Shown here in pieces: positions 49,409-59,600 of a stretch of DNA of 64,000 nt. Every line of letters begins with the position of its first letter. The stretch's first letter is position 1. The notes under the pieces were generated by a model, which was given only the letters and a program-made list of their open reading frames with translations, did no database searches and was not told where the DNA came from. The position numbers and the translations under genes are program-made. The stretch spans positions 496,001 to 560,000 of the forward strand of contig NZ_PVTD01000002.1 of NCBI RefSeq assembly GCF_003003255.1, given 5' to 3'. This stretch comes from Aliiruegeria haliotis (GTDB lineage: Bacteria; Pseudomonadota; Alphaproteobacteria; Rhodobacterales; Rhodobacteraceae).

Positions 49409-49442
49409 TTATTTTGACAAGTAAAATAATATAGTCAATGCT
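49409..49442. promoter_or_regulatory. xyl promoter/operator
   Basis: TTATTTT-GACAAGT-AAAATAA (49409-49429) is a 21-bp palindrome. A perfect -35 box TTGACA (49414-49419) sits inside it and AATGCT (49437-49442) is 17 bp downstream. It lies 62 bp before xylF and between xylF and the ROK gene, so repressor binding would block the -35 box. Confidence 0.65.
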
Positions 49443-49504
49443 CTTGTCGGCGCGGTCTTACGACCGCCCGCCCAAACGCAGGGCTGAAAACTCGGGAGGA
49501 ATTC

Positions 49505-50530
49505 ATGCGTAACCTGTTCATCGCGGCTGCCGCACTGACGACGGCTTTCACTACCACCGCACTGGCACAAGACATCACCGTCGGCGTAAGCTGGTCCAAC
49601 TTCCAGGAAGAACGCTGGAAGACAGACGAGGCCGCCATGGTCGCCGCGCTCGAAGCAGCCGGCGCCACATATGTCTCGGCTGACGCCCAGTCGTCTTCGT
49701 CCAAGCAGCTCTCGGACGTTGAAGCTCTGATGGCACAGGGCGTCGACGCGCTCATCGTGCTCGCCCAGGACACCGAGGCCGTGATCCCCGCCGTGCAGAT
49801 GGCCGCGGACGAGGGCATTCCGGTCGTGGCATACGACCGCCTGATCGAAGATCCGCGCGCCTTCTACCTGACGTTCGACAACGTCGAGGTTGGCCGCATG
49901 CAGGCTCGCGCCGTCTTCGCCGCCCAGCCCAAGGGCAACTACGTGATGATCAAGGGCTCGCCCACCGATCCGAACGCAGACTTCCTGCGTGGCGGTCAGC
50001 AGGAGATCCTGCAGGCGGCGATCGACTCCGGTGACATCACCATCGTCGGCGAAGCCTACACGGACGGCTGGCTGCCCGCGAACGCTCAGCGCAACATGGA
50101 ACAGATCCTGACCGCGCAGGACAACAAGGTCGATGCCGTTGTGGCCTCCAATGACGGCACCGCCGGTGGTGTTGTCGCAGCGCTGACCGCGCAGGGCATG
50201 GAAGGCATTCCGGTCTCCGGTCAGGACGGTGACCACGCCGCGCTGAACCGCGTTGCAAAAGGTCACCAGACCGTGTCCGTCTGGAAAGACGCACGTGAGC
50301 TCGGCAAAGCCGCGGCAGAGATCGCCGTTGCGATGGCCGGCGGAACCGCCATGGCCGACATCGACGGCGCCGCCGAGTGGACCTCGCCATCCGGCACCAC
50401 GATGACCGCCAAGTTCCTGGAGCCGATCCCCGTCACGGCCGAGAACCTTACGGTTGTCACGGATGCAGGCTGGATCTCGGTCGAAGCACTGTGCCAGGGC
50501 GTCGAGAGCGGCCCCGCACCCTGTAACTAA
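49505..50530 (+). CDS. xylF: D-xylose ABC transporter substrate-binding protein
   Basis: 341 residues with a signal peptide (MRNLFIAAAALTTAFTTTALAQ). The start has GGGAGGAATTC upstream. ITVGVSWSNFQEERWKTDEAAM and AYDRLIEDPRAFYLTFDNVEVGRMQA are xylose-binding protein features. Delivers xylose to XylH/XylG. First gene of the operon. Confidence 0.95.
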   Translation: MRNLFIAAAALTTAFTTTALAQDITVGVSWSNFQEERWKTDEAAMVAALEAAGATYVSADAQSSSSKQLSDVEALMAQGVDALIVLAQDTEAVIPAVQMAADEGIPVVAYDRLIEDPRAFYLTFDNVEVGRMQARAVFAAQPKGNYVMIKGSPTDPNADFLRGGQQEILQAAIDSGDITIVGEAYTDGWLPANAQRNMEQILTAQDNKVDAVVASNDGTAGGVVAALTAQGMEGIPVSGQDGDHAALNRVAKGHQTVSVWKDARELGKAAAEIAVAMAGGTAMADIDGAAEWTSPSGTTMTAKFLEPIPVTAENLTVVTDAGWISVEALCQGVESGPAPCN

Positions 50531-50563
50531 GCAAGACCCACCACTCACGACCTGAAGACCAGA

Positions 50564-50587
50564 GCCCCCGCCGATCACGGCGGGGGC
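50564..50587 (+). terminator. Intercistronic hairpin xylF-xylH
   Basis: GCCCCCGCCG-ATCA-CGGCGGGGGC, a perfect 10-bp stem. No T-run, 34 bp after xylF. Probably stabilises the xylF part of the mRNA or partly terminates, which would raise the receptor-to-permease ratio. Confidence 0.65.
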
Positions 50588-50617
50588 CATCAAACGCGCA
50601 CCCCGGAGAGCGCCACA

Positions 50618-51916
50618 ATGGCTGAAAGCACGGACAAGACCGACCTGCCGCAGCAAACCCGCCGGAACTTCCTCGACACACTTGAAATCGACACCCGCCT
50701 GCTCGGCATGATCGGGGCTTTCGTCGTCATCTGTGTCGTGTTCGATGTCTGGACGGGCGGCAGGTTTCTGACCCCTCGCAACATCTTCAACCTGACGATC
50801 CAGACCGTTTCCGTGGCAATCATGGCCACCGGCATGGTCTTTGTCATCGTCACCCGACATATCGACCTCAGCGTCGGCGCTCTGCTGGCCACCTGCTCCG
50901 GCGTAATGGCGATGACGCAGACCGCCTGGCTGCCCGGCGCCCTCGGGCTGGAACTCGGCTCGCCGATGATCGCGCCGATTGCAATTCTTGTCGGCCTGAT
51001 CGTTGGCACATTGATCGGCTCCTTCCACGGCTGGCTGATCGGCTACCTCACGATCCCGGCCTTCATCGTCACGCTGGGGGGACTATTCGTCTGGCGCAAT
51101 GTGGCCTGGCACCTGTCCGCCGGACAGACCATCGGGCCGCTCGACCCGACCTTTCTAAAGCTTGGAGGCATCTCCGGCACGCTTGGCGCCAGCGGCAGCT
51201 GGATCCTGGGACTGCTGGCCACCGGGTTCTCGCTCTACCTGCTGTTCAACGCACGGCGCTCCAAGCTGGCGCATGGCTTCCCGGTGAAGCCGATGTGGGC
51301 CGAACTGACCATCGCGGGCATCGTCTCGGCGGCTATCTTGGGGTTTGTCTGGATCCTGAATTCCTACGAGGTTCCAGCCCGACGCCTTGCCCGCGAATTC
51401 GCAGCGGCAGGCAAGGAGATGCCGGAAGGCTACACCGAGGTCTACGGCGTGCCCTACTCGGTGCTGATCCTGATCGCCGTCGCATTGGTCATGACCGTCG
51501 TCGCCCAGCGCACACGGCTCGGTCGCTATATCTTCGCAACCGGCGGCAATCCGGAAGCAGCCCAGCTTTCTGGTATCCGCGTACGTTTGCTGACCGTGAA
51601 GATCTTCGCCATCGTAGGCTTCCTGTGTGCCCTGTCGGCGGTCGTCGCCTCGGCCCGCCTGACCTATCACACCAACGATATCGGCACGCTGGATGAATTG
51701 CGCGTCATCGCTGCGGCGGTGATTGGCGGCACGGCGCTCTCGGGTGGCATCGGCACGATCTACGGCGCCATCCTCGGTGCACTGATCATGCAGTCGCTGC
51801 AATCGGGCATGGCCATGGTCGGCGTCGAAGCCCCCTACCAGAACATCGTCGTCGGCATCGTGCTGGTGTTCGCCGTCTATGTCGACATCGTCTATCGCAA
51901 GCGGACGGGAGACTGA
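50618..51916 (+). CDS. xylH: D-xylose ABC transporter permease
   Basis: 432 residues; about ten membrane helices plus a long soluble loop (about 225-285). ATGMVFVIVTRHIDLSVGALLA and IAAAVIGGTALSGGIGTIYGAILGALIMQSLQ are XylH/RbsC hallmarks. The loop (LNSYEVPARRLAREFAAAGKEMPEG) is typical of XylH. xylG starts 3 bp downstream. Confidence 0.95.
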   Translation: MAESTDKTDLPQQTRRNFLDTLEIDTRLLGMIGAFVVICVVFDVWTGGRFLTPRNIFNLTIQTVSVAIMATGMVFVIVTRHIDLSVGALLATCSGVMAMTQTAWLPGALGLELGSPMIAPIAILVGLIVGTLIGSFHGWLIGYLTIPAFIVTLGGLFVWRNVAWHLSAGQTIGPLDPTFLKLGGISGTLGASGSWILGLLATGFSLYLLFNARRSKLAHGFPVKPMWAELTIAGIVSAAILGFVWILNSYEVPARRLAREFAAAGKEMPEGYTEVYGVPYSVLILIAVALVMTVVAQRTRLGRYIFATGGNPEAAQLSGIRVRLLTVKIFAIVGFLCALSAVVASARLTYHTNDIGTLDELRVIAAAVIGGTALSGGIGTIYGAILGALIMQSLQSGMAMVGVEAPYQNIVVGIVLVFAVYVDIVYRKRTGD

Positions 51917-51919
51917 CCC

Positions 51920-52693
51920 ATGCCACTTGATACCTCTGATCGCGGTACCCCTCTGCTGGAGATGCGCAACATGCGCAAATCCTTTGGCGGCATTCATGCC
52001 GTGGACGACGTCTCCATCGATCTTCACGCAGGCGAGGTCGTGGGTGTCCTCGGCCACAACGGCGCCGGGAAATCGGTGCTGATGAAGATGCTCTCGGGCG
52101 CCTATCCGCGCGACTCCGGCCAGATCTTCATCAACGGCGAGGAAGCGCATATCGACAACCCTCGCGATGCGCGCGACTACAACATCGAGACGATCTACCA
52201 GACCCTCGCGCTGGCGGACAATCTCGATGCCGCCTCCAACCTGTTCCTCGGCCGGGAACTGGTCACGCCCATGGGCCTGGTGGACGACGCCAAGATGGAA
52301 GCCGAGACGCGCAAGATCATGAACCGTCTCAACCCCAACTTCCAGAGATTCCACACCCCGGTTGCCGGTCTGTCGGGCGGCCAGCGGCAATCGGTGGCAA
52401 TCTCTCGCGCGGTCTATTTCAACGCCAAGATCCTGATCATGGACGAGCCGACAGCGGCGCTTGGTGTCGAAGAGACGGCGATGGTGGCGCGACTCATCGA
52501 CGAGTTGAAGTCGCAAGGCCTCGGGATTCTGCTGATCGACCACGACATCCACCAGGTGAAGGCGCTCTGCGACAGGGCCTCGGTGATGAAGAACGGCAAG
52601 CTGGTCGGCACGGTCCGGGTCGACGAAGTCACCGAAGACGACATCCTTGGAATGATCATTCTCGGCAAGAAGCCGGAGAAAGGTGTGGAATAA
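51920..52693 (+). CDS. xylG: D-xylose ABC transporter ATP-binding protein, single ABC domain
   Basis: 257 residues, about half the length of E. coli XylG (513), with one ABC domain only: Walker A GHNGAGKSV, signature LSGGQRQSVAISRA, Walker B ILIMDEPTAALG. The neighbouring non-xylose system at 40108-41661 has the usual duplicated form. A homodimer would supply both sites here. The TAATG overlap couples it to xylB. Confidence 0.93.
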   Translation: MPLDTSDRGTPLLEMRNMRKSFGGIHAVDDVSIDLHAGEVVGVLGHNGAGKSVLMKMLSGAYPRDSGQIFINGEEAHIDNPRDARDYNIETIYQTLALADNLDAASNLFLGRELVTPMGLVDDAKMEAETRKIMNRLNPNFQRFHTPVAGLSGGQRQSVAISRAVYFNAKILIMDEPTAALGVEETAMVARLIDELKSQGLGILLIDHDIHQVKALCDRASVMKNGKLVGTVRVDEVTEDDILGMIILGKKPEKGVE

Positions 52694-54132
52694 TGTATAT
52701 CGGTCTGGATCTGGGGACTTCCGGTCTCAAGGCCCTCCTGATCGACGAGGCGCAGAGCGTCATCGCCGAGGCCACGGCACCGCTTGCCGTGTCCCGCCCC
52801 CACCCCGGCTGGTCGGAGCAATCGCCGGCCGACTGGCTGGCGGCGGCCTCTGCCGCGATGGACGGGCTGGCCGCAGCGGCCTCTCTTTCCGGCGTGAAGG
52901 GGATCGGGCTTTCAGGGCAGATGCACGGGGCGACCCTTCTGGATGCTTCGCAGAACGTGCTGCGGCCCTGCATGCTCTGGAACGACACCCGCTCCCACAA
53001 GGAGGCAGCCACCCTTGATGCCGCGCCCGCATGGCGTGATGTCAGCGGCAATATCGTCTTTCCGGGCTTTACGGCGCCCAAGGTCATGTGGGTCCGCAAC
53101 AACGAACCCGAGATCTTCGAGAAGATCGCGATGGTGCTGCTGCCGAAGGACTACCTGCGGCTCTGGCTCACCGGCGAGGCCGTTTCGGAAATGTCGGATT
53201 CCGCTGGCACGTCCTGGCTCGACACCGGCAAGCGGGACTGGTCGGATCCGTTGCTGGCGGCCTGCGACCTCTCTCGCGAGACCATGCCGCGCCTTGTCGA
53301 GGGCTCAGAGGTATCCGGCGAGCTCCGCAAGGAGTTGGCGGAACGCTGGGGCCTACCCGATGGCGTCGTGGTGGCCGGTGGCGGCGGCGACAACGCGGCC
53401 TCTGCTGTTGGCGTCGGTGTCGTGAACGCAGGCGAGGCCTTCGTGTCGCTTGGGACATCCGGCGTGCTCTTTGCCGCCTCGGACGCCTATCAGCCCGACC
53501 CGGCAACCGCCGTGCATACGTTCTGCCATGCGCTGCCCGACACCTGGCACCAGATGGGCGTGATCCTTGCGGCCACGGATGCGCTGAACTGGTACGCCGG
53601 GCTGGTCGGCTCGGACGCGGCCTCGCTCACCAACGAACTCGGCGCCCTGCGCAGCCCCGGCCGGGCAATGTTCCTGCCCTACCTCGGCGGCGAAAGGACA
53701 CCGCACAACGACGCCGGGATCCGCGGCAGCATGACCGGCCTCGAACACGCCACCGACCGCGCCGCAGGCACTGCCGCGGTGCTGGAAGGGGTGACCCACG
53801 CCGTGCGTGACAGCTATGACGCGCTCGCCTCGACCGGCACCCGTTTCGATCGGCTGATCGCCGTTGGCGGCGGATCACGATCCGACTACTGGCTACAGGC
53901 GATCGCCACATCGCTCGACATGCCGGTCCAGGTCCCGGTGGCCGGCGATTTCGGCGGCGCCTTCGGCGCGGCACGGCTGGCGATGATGGCCGCGACCGGC
54001 GCGGGTGCAGAAATCGCGGTCATCCCGGAAATCAGCAAGGTCGTCGAGCCCGTGAAGGACCTGACGTCTGCATTCGCCGAAGCGCACGCTCGCTATCGGG
54101 ACACCTACCAAGCCCTCAGAGGTCTCTCATGA
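52693..54132 (+). CDS. xylB: Xylulokinase
   Basis: 479 residues. FGGY kinase features: [15 protein letters not shown] at the N-terminus, [13 protein letters not shown] with the xylulose-contacting [21 protein letters not shown] and [13 protein letters not shown] in the C-terminal ATP-binding half. Phosphorylates D-xylulose to D-xylulose 5-phosphate for the pentose phosphate pathway. Overlaps xylA by 4 bp. Confidence 0.96.
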   Translation: MYIGLDLGTSGLKALLIDEAQSVIAEATAPLAVSRPHPGWSEQSPADWLAAASAAMDGLAAAASLSGVKGIGLSGQMHGATLLDASQNVLRPCMLWNDTRSHKEAATLDAAPAWRDVSGNIVFPGFTAPKVMWVRNNEPEIFEKIAMVLLPKDYLRLWLTGEAVSEMSDSAGTSWLDTGKRDWSDPLLAACDLSRETMPRLVEGSEVSGELRKELAERWGLPDGVVVAGGGGDNAASAVGVGVVNAGEAFVSLGTSGVLFAASDAYQPDPATAVHTFCHALPDTWHQMGVILAATDALNWYAGLVGSDAASLTNELGALRSPGRAMFLPYLGGERTPHNDAGIRGSMTGLEHATDRAAGTAAVLEGVTHAVRDSYDALASTGTRFDRLIAVGGGSRSDYWLQAIATSLDMPVQVPVAGDFGGAFGAARLAMMAATGAGAEIAVIPEISKVVEPVKDLTSAFAEAHARYRDTYQALRGLS

Positions 54133-55433
54133 CAAACTTCTTCGACGGCATCGACGCCGTGAAATTCGACCCCTCCAGCGATTCCGACCTGGCCTATCGC
54201 TACTACAACCCTGACGAGATCGTCATGGGCAAGCGCATGGAGGATCACCTGCGCTTCGCTGTCGCCTACTGGCACAGCTTTGCCTGGGAAGGCGGCGACC
54301 CCTTCGGTGGACGAACCTTCGACCGCCCCTGGTATCCGCAGGACAGCATGGAGCTGGCAAAGGTAAAGGCCGACGCCGCCTTCGAGATGTTCGCGATCCT
54401 CGGCCAGCCGTTTTTCTGCTTCCACGATGCAGATGTCGCGCCCGGCGGCGACAACTTCGCCGAGTACAAGCGCAACCTTGAGGAGATCGTCGACTACTTC
54501 GGCGAGAAGATGGAGGCCACGGGCACCAGGCTCCTCTGGGGAACGGCAAACATGTTCACCCATCGGCGCTTCATGGCCGGTGCGGCCACGAACCCTGATC
54601 CGGATGTCTATGCCTGGTGCGCGGCGACCGTCAAATCCTGCATGGATGCGACCAGCAAGCTTGGCGGCCAGAACTACGTGCTCTGGGGCGGCCGCGAAGG
54701 CTACGAGACGCTGCTGAACACCGACCTGGTGCAGGAGCGCCAGCAAGCCGGGCGCTTCCTGCAGATGGTCGTTGACTACAAGAACAAGATCGGCTTCGAC
54801 GGCGCGATCCTGATCGAGCCGAAGCCGCAGGAGCCTTCAAAGCACCAGTACGACTATGACGTGAACACCGTCTACAGCTTCCTCAAGGAGTTCGGGCTGG
54901 AAGGCGAGGTGAAAATGAACATCGAGCAGGGCCACGCGATCCTCGCCGGGCACAGCTTCGAGCACGAACTGGCGATGGCAGCGGCCTTCGGCATCCTCGG
55001 GTCCATCGACATGAACCGCAACGACTACCAGTCCGGCTGGGACACCGACCAGTTCCCCAACAACGTGCCAGAGGTGGCCCTGGCCTACTACGAGATCCTC
55101 AAGGCCGGAGGCTTCACCACCGGCGGCACCAATTTCGACGCCAAGCTGCGCCGGCAGTCGCTGGACGCCGAAGACCTGATCGCCGGACATGTCGGCGCGA
55201 TGGACGTCTGCGCGCGCGGCTTCAAGGCTGCTGCGGCGATGCTGGAGGACGGCGGCCTGGAGAAGGCCCGCGCCGAGCGATACGCCGGCTGGGACGAGCC
55301 CACCAACAAGGCAATGCTTGAATCCGGCACGCTGGAGAGCATTGCCAAGCGGGTTCTGGCCGACGACATCAACCCCGAGCCTCGCTCGGGCCGGCAGGAG
55401 CGGCTGGAAAACTACATCAATCGCTTCGTCTGA
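54129..55433 (+). CDS. xylA: Xylose isomerase
   Basis: 434 residues, the class II length. [10 protein letters not shown] contains the catalytic H99 and D102; the metal-binding acids appear in [34 protein letters not shown] and [20 protein letters not shown]. Converts D-xylose to D-xylulose. Last gene of the operon, followed by an intrinsic terminator. Confidence 0.97.
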   Translation: MTNFFDGIDAVKFDPSSDSDLAYRYYNPDEIVMGKRMEDHLRFAVAYWHSFAWEGGDPFGGRTFDRPWYPQDSMELAKVKADAAFEMFAILGQPFFCFHDADVAPGGDNFAEYKRNLEEIVDYFGEKMEATGTRLLWGTANMFTHRRFMAGAATNPDPDVYAWCAATVKSCMDATSKLGGQNYVLWGGREGYETLLNTDLVQERQQAGRFLQMVVDYKNKIGFDGAILIEPKPQEPSKHQYDYDVNTVYSFLKEFGLEGEVKMNIEQGHAILAGHSFEHELAMAAAFGILGSIDMNRNDYQSGWDTDQFPNNVPEVALAYYEILKAGGFTTGGTNFDAKLRRQSLDAEDLIAGHVGAMDVCARGFKAAAAMLEDGGLEKARAERYAGWDEPTNKAMLESGTLESIAKRVLADDINPEPRSGRQERLENYINRFV

Positions 55434-55461
55434 TCTGCGCCTTCGGGCGAGGACATTCCAG

Positions 55462-55488
55462 GGCGGCCCCTCGGGGTCGCCTTTTTTT
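55462..55488 (+). terminator. Intrinsic terminator of xylFHGBA
   Basis: GGCGGCCCC-TC-GGGGTCGCC with one mismatch, followed by seven T (55482-55488), 28 bp after the xylA stop. Confidence 0.88.
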
Positions 55489-55525
55489 GCGGCACCGACC
55501 ATCTGCCGCAGAGGTCCCGGGGATG

Positions 55526-56410
55526 TCAGGGCAGCGGATCGAGGAGCGGATCGATCGCGTGCGGATATCGCTGCGCAATGATGGTGCGTTGCGCATCGGA
55601 CAGGTGCAGGCGGGGCCCGGCCGACAATGCTGCGAGCGTCATCTTCCGCACGAGGGCAAATACCGCCCTCTGCGCGGTGTTGCGTTCGGTGTCCTTGCCG
55701 ATGACGTCGTTGGCGCGCCGCAGCACACCGGCGGCCCGGCGCGACAAGGCCTCGTTTGCAGGTGTCGGACGCTGGAGCCCCACCGGATCGATCCCGGCGA
55801 ATGCGCAGAAAGTATCGATCAGATCGGGACCGCTGTCTCCGGCGCCCGGCATCGCCGCCACCCTCAGCCGCGCTCCGAACTGCGCCCGCCAGTCGAGGAT
55901 CGTCTGGTGGATATCGAGTTCCGCGTAGTCCTCGACAAAGGCCTGCAAGCTTCGGGCCGAACCACGCTTGACGGATTCCGAGTAGCTGGACAGAACGAAC
56001 TCCGCCTGCGGGCGCACGAACATGATGTAGCGGAATACGGCGAAACGCTCGGACAATAGCTCATCCAGCGCAGCGCGCAACTCGGGCGTGTGAAGCCAGA
56101 TCCCGATGTGCTCGCTGGAGATAATCTCCCGGTCGCATTCCGGCCGTCCGGTCGGCAGAGCCGACACAAGGTCCGCCTGGTCGCCTGGGCGCGTCAGCGC
56201 ATGTTGATTTCGAAACATCTCGTCCTCAACCAGCCGATCCGCCCGCAGACAGGCCGCCAACCCGTACTCCAGTTGGCTGTAGCGGTCGATCAGCGGCGGT
56301 GCACAGGCGATCCCGCGCCTCTTCAGAGCCCGGCGGTTCGTTGCGAGGAACATCTGGATCGCGGTGGAGCCAGTCTTTGGCAGTCCAACGTGCACGATTG
56401 CCTCAGCCAT
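55526..56410 (-). CDS. Sulfotransferase-like protein
   Basis: 294 residues from MAEAIVHVGLPKTGSTAIQ. The N-terminal HVGLPKTGST is the 5'-phosphosulfate-binding loop of PAPS-dependent sulfotransferases, and FRYIMFVRPQAEFVLSSYSESVKRG corresponds to the 3'-phosphate-binding Arg/Ser segment. The acceptor is unknown. It diverges from the giant repeat protein, so it may modify a surface glycan, but this is positional inference. Confidence 0.82.
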   Translation of the reverse strand: MAEAIVHVGLPKTGSTAIQMFLATNRRALKRRGIACAPPLIDRYSQLEYGLAACLRADRLVEDEMFRNQHALTRPGDQADLVSALPTGRPECDREIISSEHIGIWLHTPELRAALDELLSERFAVFRYIMFVRPQAEFVLSSYSESVKRGSARSLQAFVEDYAELDIHQTILDWRAQFGARLRVAAMPGAGDSGPDLIDTFCAFAGIDPVGLQRPTPANEALSRRAAGVLRRANDVIGKDTERNTAQRAVFALVRKMTLAALSAGPRLHLSDAQRTIIAQRYPHAIDPLLDPLP

Positions 56411-56665
56411 GTCAGACTTCAACCTTTCCGATTCCGCCGGGGCAACACTCCATGGCCGGGGGGGCAAAGGGAAGCCGAAACACGGGCTCGATGACGCCCA
56501 TCGGCCGAAAATGTCACTTTGTTTCAGAACAGGATACAGTCAGCGGCGGCCTGTTGCTCAATCCGGCGATATCCAAGACGTCTGCGCATCTTTTGATGAC
56601 CGAATGACTATCCGGCGCCGGATCTATCCATATATTGTGATCATCAGGCTTTGTGAGGGCTCGGC

Positions 56666-59600
56666 ATGAACGACCAATCCAACACCCCGTCCGCAGGCGT
56701 CGGGATCGACTCCACGCCGGAGCACCTTCAGGACTTGATCACGCTTGCACGAGAAGGCGCGACCGTCGCGGGGTTTTCGGTCATTCCACCGTCCGACGAG
56801 CCGACAATACTGCCGGAGGACACGCTGACCTCTCGTGTGCTGCTGCTGGGCGATCACATCGTTCTGGCCACGGATACCGGCCATGTCATCGTCCTGCTGG
56901 ATGGCGCCATTTCCGACTCGAAGATCGAGATCGGCGAGCAGGAACTGTCGACCCGTGACCTGCGCGTGGCCGGCAACGAGACCGGTGAGTGGAGCACCCT
57001 CGCCTCCGCCCCGGTCAAGAACCTAACCGAATATGCCGGCGCCGCGCGCGATCTTGGCTCCGGCGGCACACTTCCGGTACAGGCCGGCGACCCGCTGATC
57101 GGGCTCAAGATCAGCCCCCTGCAGCTCTTCACGGAGTACCCTCCGACCCCGGACAGAGACGAGTATCGTGGGTTGCAGACCTCGCCTGCCGTGCCACTCA
57201 TCACCATTGCCGACCTGTTGCGCGGTGACGAAACCGACGCTGCCTTGATGCTCTCGCCGTCAGAAGTCGTCACCCTCTCGCTCGAGGGGACAGCCGTGGG
57301 CGAGACGATTTGCGATGTCACGTTCCTTCTGGACGGCCTGCCCGCGGGCACGACGGTGTCATCCGGGGTGCTGACCGATGCCGGTGACGGGACACTTTCC
57401 CTGCGGTTCTCCGGCAGCCCGTCCGCCTTCGAAGGCCTTGTCATCACCTTCCCCACGGATTTCTCAACCGACAGCCGGAACGACTACCCGGAAGGAAACC
57501 TCGTCGCCACGCTGGAGGTGAAAACCAATCTCGGCGACGCGACGTCGGCGACAATGGAGATCCGCGTCGCACCGGAAGGCGATGTGGAGATCGACGACAC
57601 CCTGCCGGACACGGTCGCGGACGAAACCGATGCAACGACCGCCGTGGTTCCCGGTGCGCTGCTGGATCCCGCTGCCACCGATATCGACGGCTCCGAAACC
57701 ATCATCAAGCTGGTGTTGACCATCGCCGGCCTGCCCGGCGACGGCAGCTTCAGCACAAGCTCGGGGATTTCCGGCCTGCCCAGCGGTGCGATCCTGAACT
57801 TCTTCATTGCGGCCGATGGATCGGGCACGCTGACGATCACGCTCGACGCTGCATCGGTGGGCGACGTGGTGGCTGCATACAAGGCTATCGGCCTTCGCCT
57901 GCCCGCCGACTTCTCCACCGCCAACCGCTCCGATTTGACTGGAAATGACCCGGACGGCCCGACGAGCCTGCCGCTGACACTGACGCTGACGGCCATCACC
58001 GACGAGGACCAGAACCTCGGCGACGACACCGACACCGACGGCCAGAGTACCGTGAGCCGTGTGGTGGACATCGACTTCGAGGCCGATATCACGCTTGACG
58101 CTCCGTCCCGCGTCGAGGGGATCGAGGACGGAGGAGTGCTCGGTTCGCCCGCCCCCGGGGTGACCGTCGATCTCGACATCGCGATTGCTGTGACCGATGC
58201 AGACGGCTCTGAAACAGCTTCAACCGCGGATTCGCGCTTCACGACCGTTGTCGAGATCACGTTCGCGGGCCTGCCCAGAGGCGCAAGTGTCAATACTGGC
58301 ACGCTTTCCGGCAAGACATGGACCGGTTCGGTCGCGGAGGCAGAGCAGCTCGAACTGACGCTGCCGGGCAATTTCAGCGGCGAGATCACCCACACCATCG
58401 TGGCAACCACACCGGAGGGATCGGTCAGCACCGATCAGGTGATCTATATCGAACCGCGCCCCGATATCGATGTGGATGGCGTCGTCAATGTCGATGAAAC
58501 CGATGACCGTGTCGATGTCCTGATCTCCGATTTCGTGGACGTCCTGGTCACCGATCCCAACGAAACCGTGGTCGAGGTCACGTTTACCCTTCCGGGCCTT
58601 CCCCCGGGAGCGCTGGCCTATGACCAGACGACCGGCCAGTCGGTGGGCAGTTTCACCGATGCAGGCAACGGCACGGTCATCTTCGTCTACACCTGGACCG
58701 CTGGCGCCACCGATTTCGCGGACGTGGTGCTCAGTTTCCCGACCGACTACTCGACCACCAGCCCCGTGAGTACGCTGATCGCCGACCTGACGGTCACCAC
58801 CGAGGAAAACGGCACCCGCCTCGACCCGGTCACCGGCCAGATCCAGGTCCACATCGTCGAGGAAGGCGATGTCGCGATCGACGACACCCTGCCAGACACC
58901 GTGCCCGACGAGACAGACGGGCCGACAGCGCTGGTGCCCGTGGATCTGCTCTCCCCCGCGGCGACCGATCTCGATTCCTCGGAAAGTCTCGAACGGCTGA
59001 CCCTGGTGATCGAGGGACTGCCGGGCGACGGCTCGTTTACCCTTGCCAATGGCGTCTCCGGACTGCCTTCCGGCGCGGTGGTCAGCCTCGTGAAAGTGGC
59101 CGACGACTCGATGACGCTGACCATCTCGATGGAGGCCAGCGTAGTCGGTGACATCGGCACGGCCTATGCCGGTATCGCGCTGAAGCTGCCAAAAGACTTC
59201 TCGACCGCCAATCGGACCGACCTGCTCGGCGACGATCCCGACGGGCCGACCGAACTGCCCATCACGCTGACGCTGACCGTCTCCACCGACGAGGACCGGA
59301 ACCTGTCGGACGACACGGCCAATGACGGTCAGGCGACCGTCAGCCGGGTGGTCGATATCGACTTCGAAGCCGACATCAACCTCTCTGCAAAGCCGGTCGT
59401 CACGGCCCGCGAGGATGACGGGGTGTCGGGCGAACCGGCGCCCGGTGTCACGGTGGACCTGCCCATCTCGATCGATGTGACCGACATCGACGGGTCCGAA
59501 ACCACCTCCACCGCCGACAGCCGTTTCACCACAGTGGTAGAGATCACTTTTCAGGGCATGCCGGCCAACGCTGTCTTCAACCGCGGCACATTCTCGGGCG

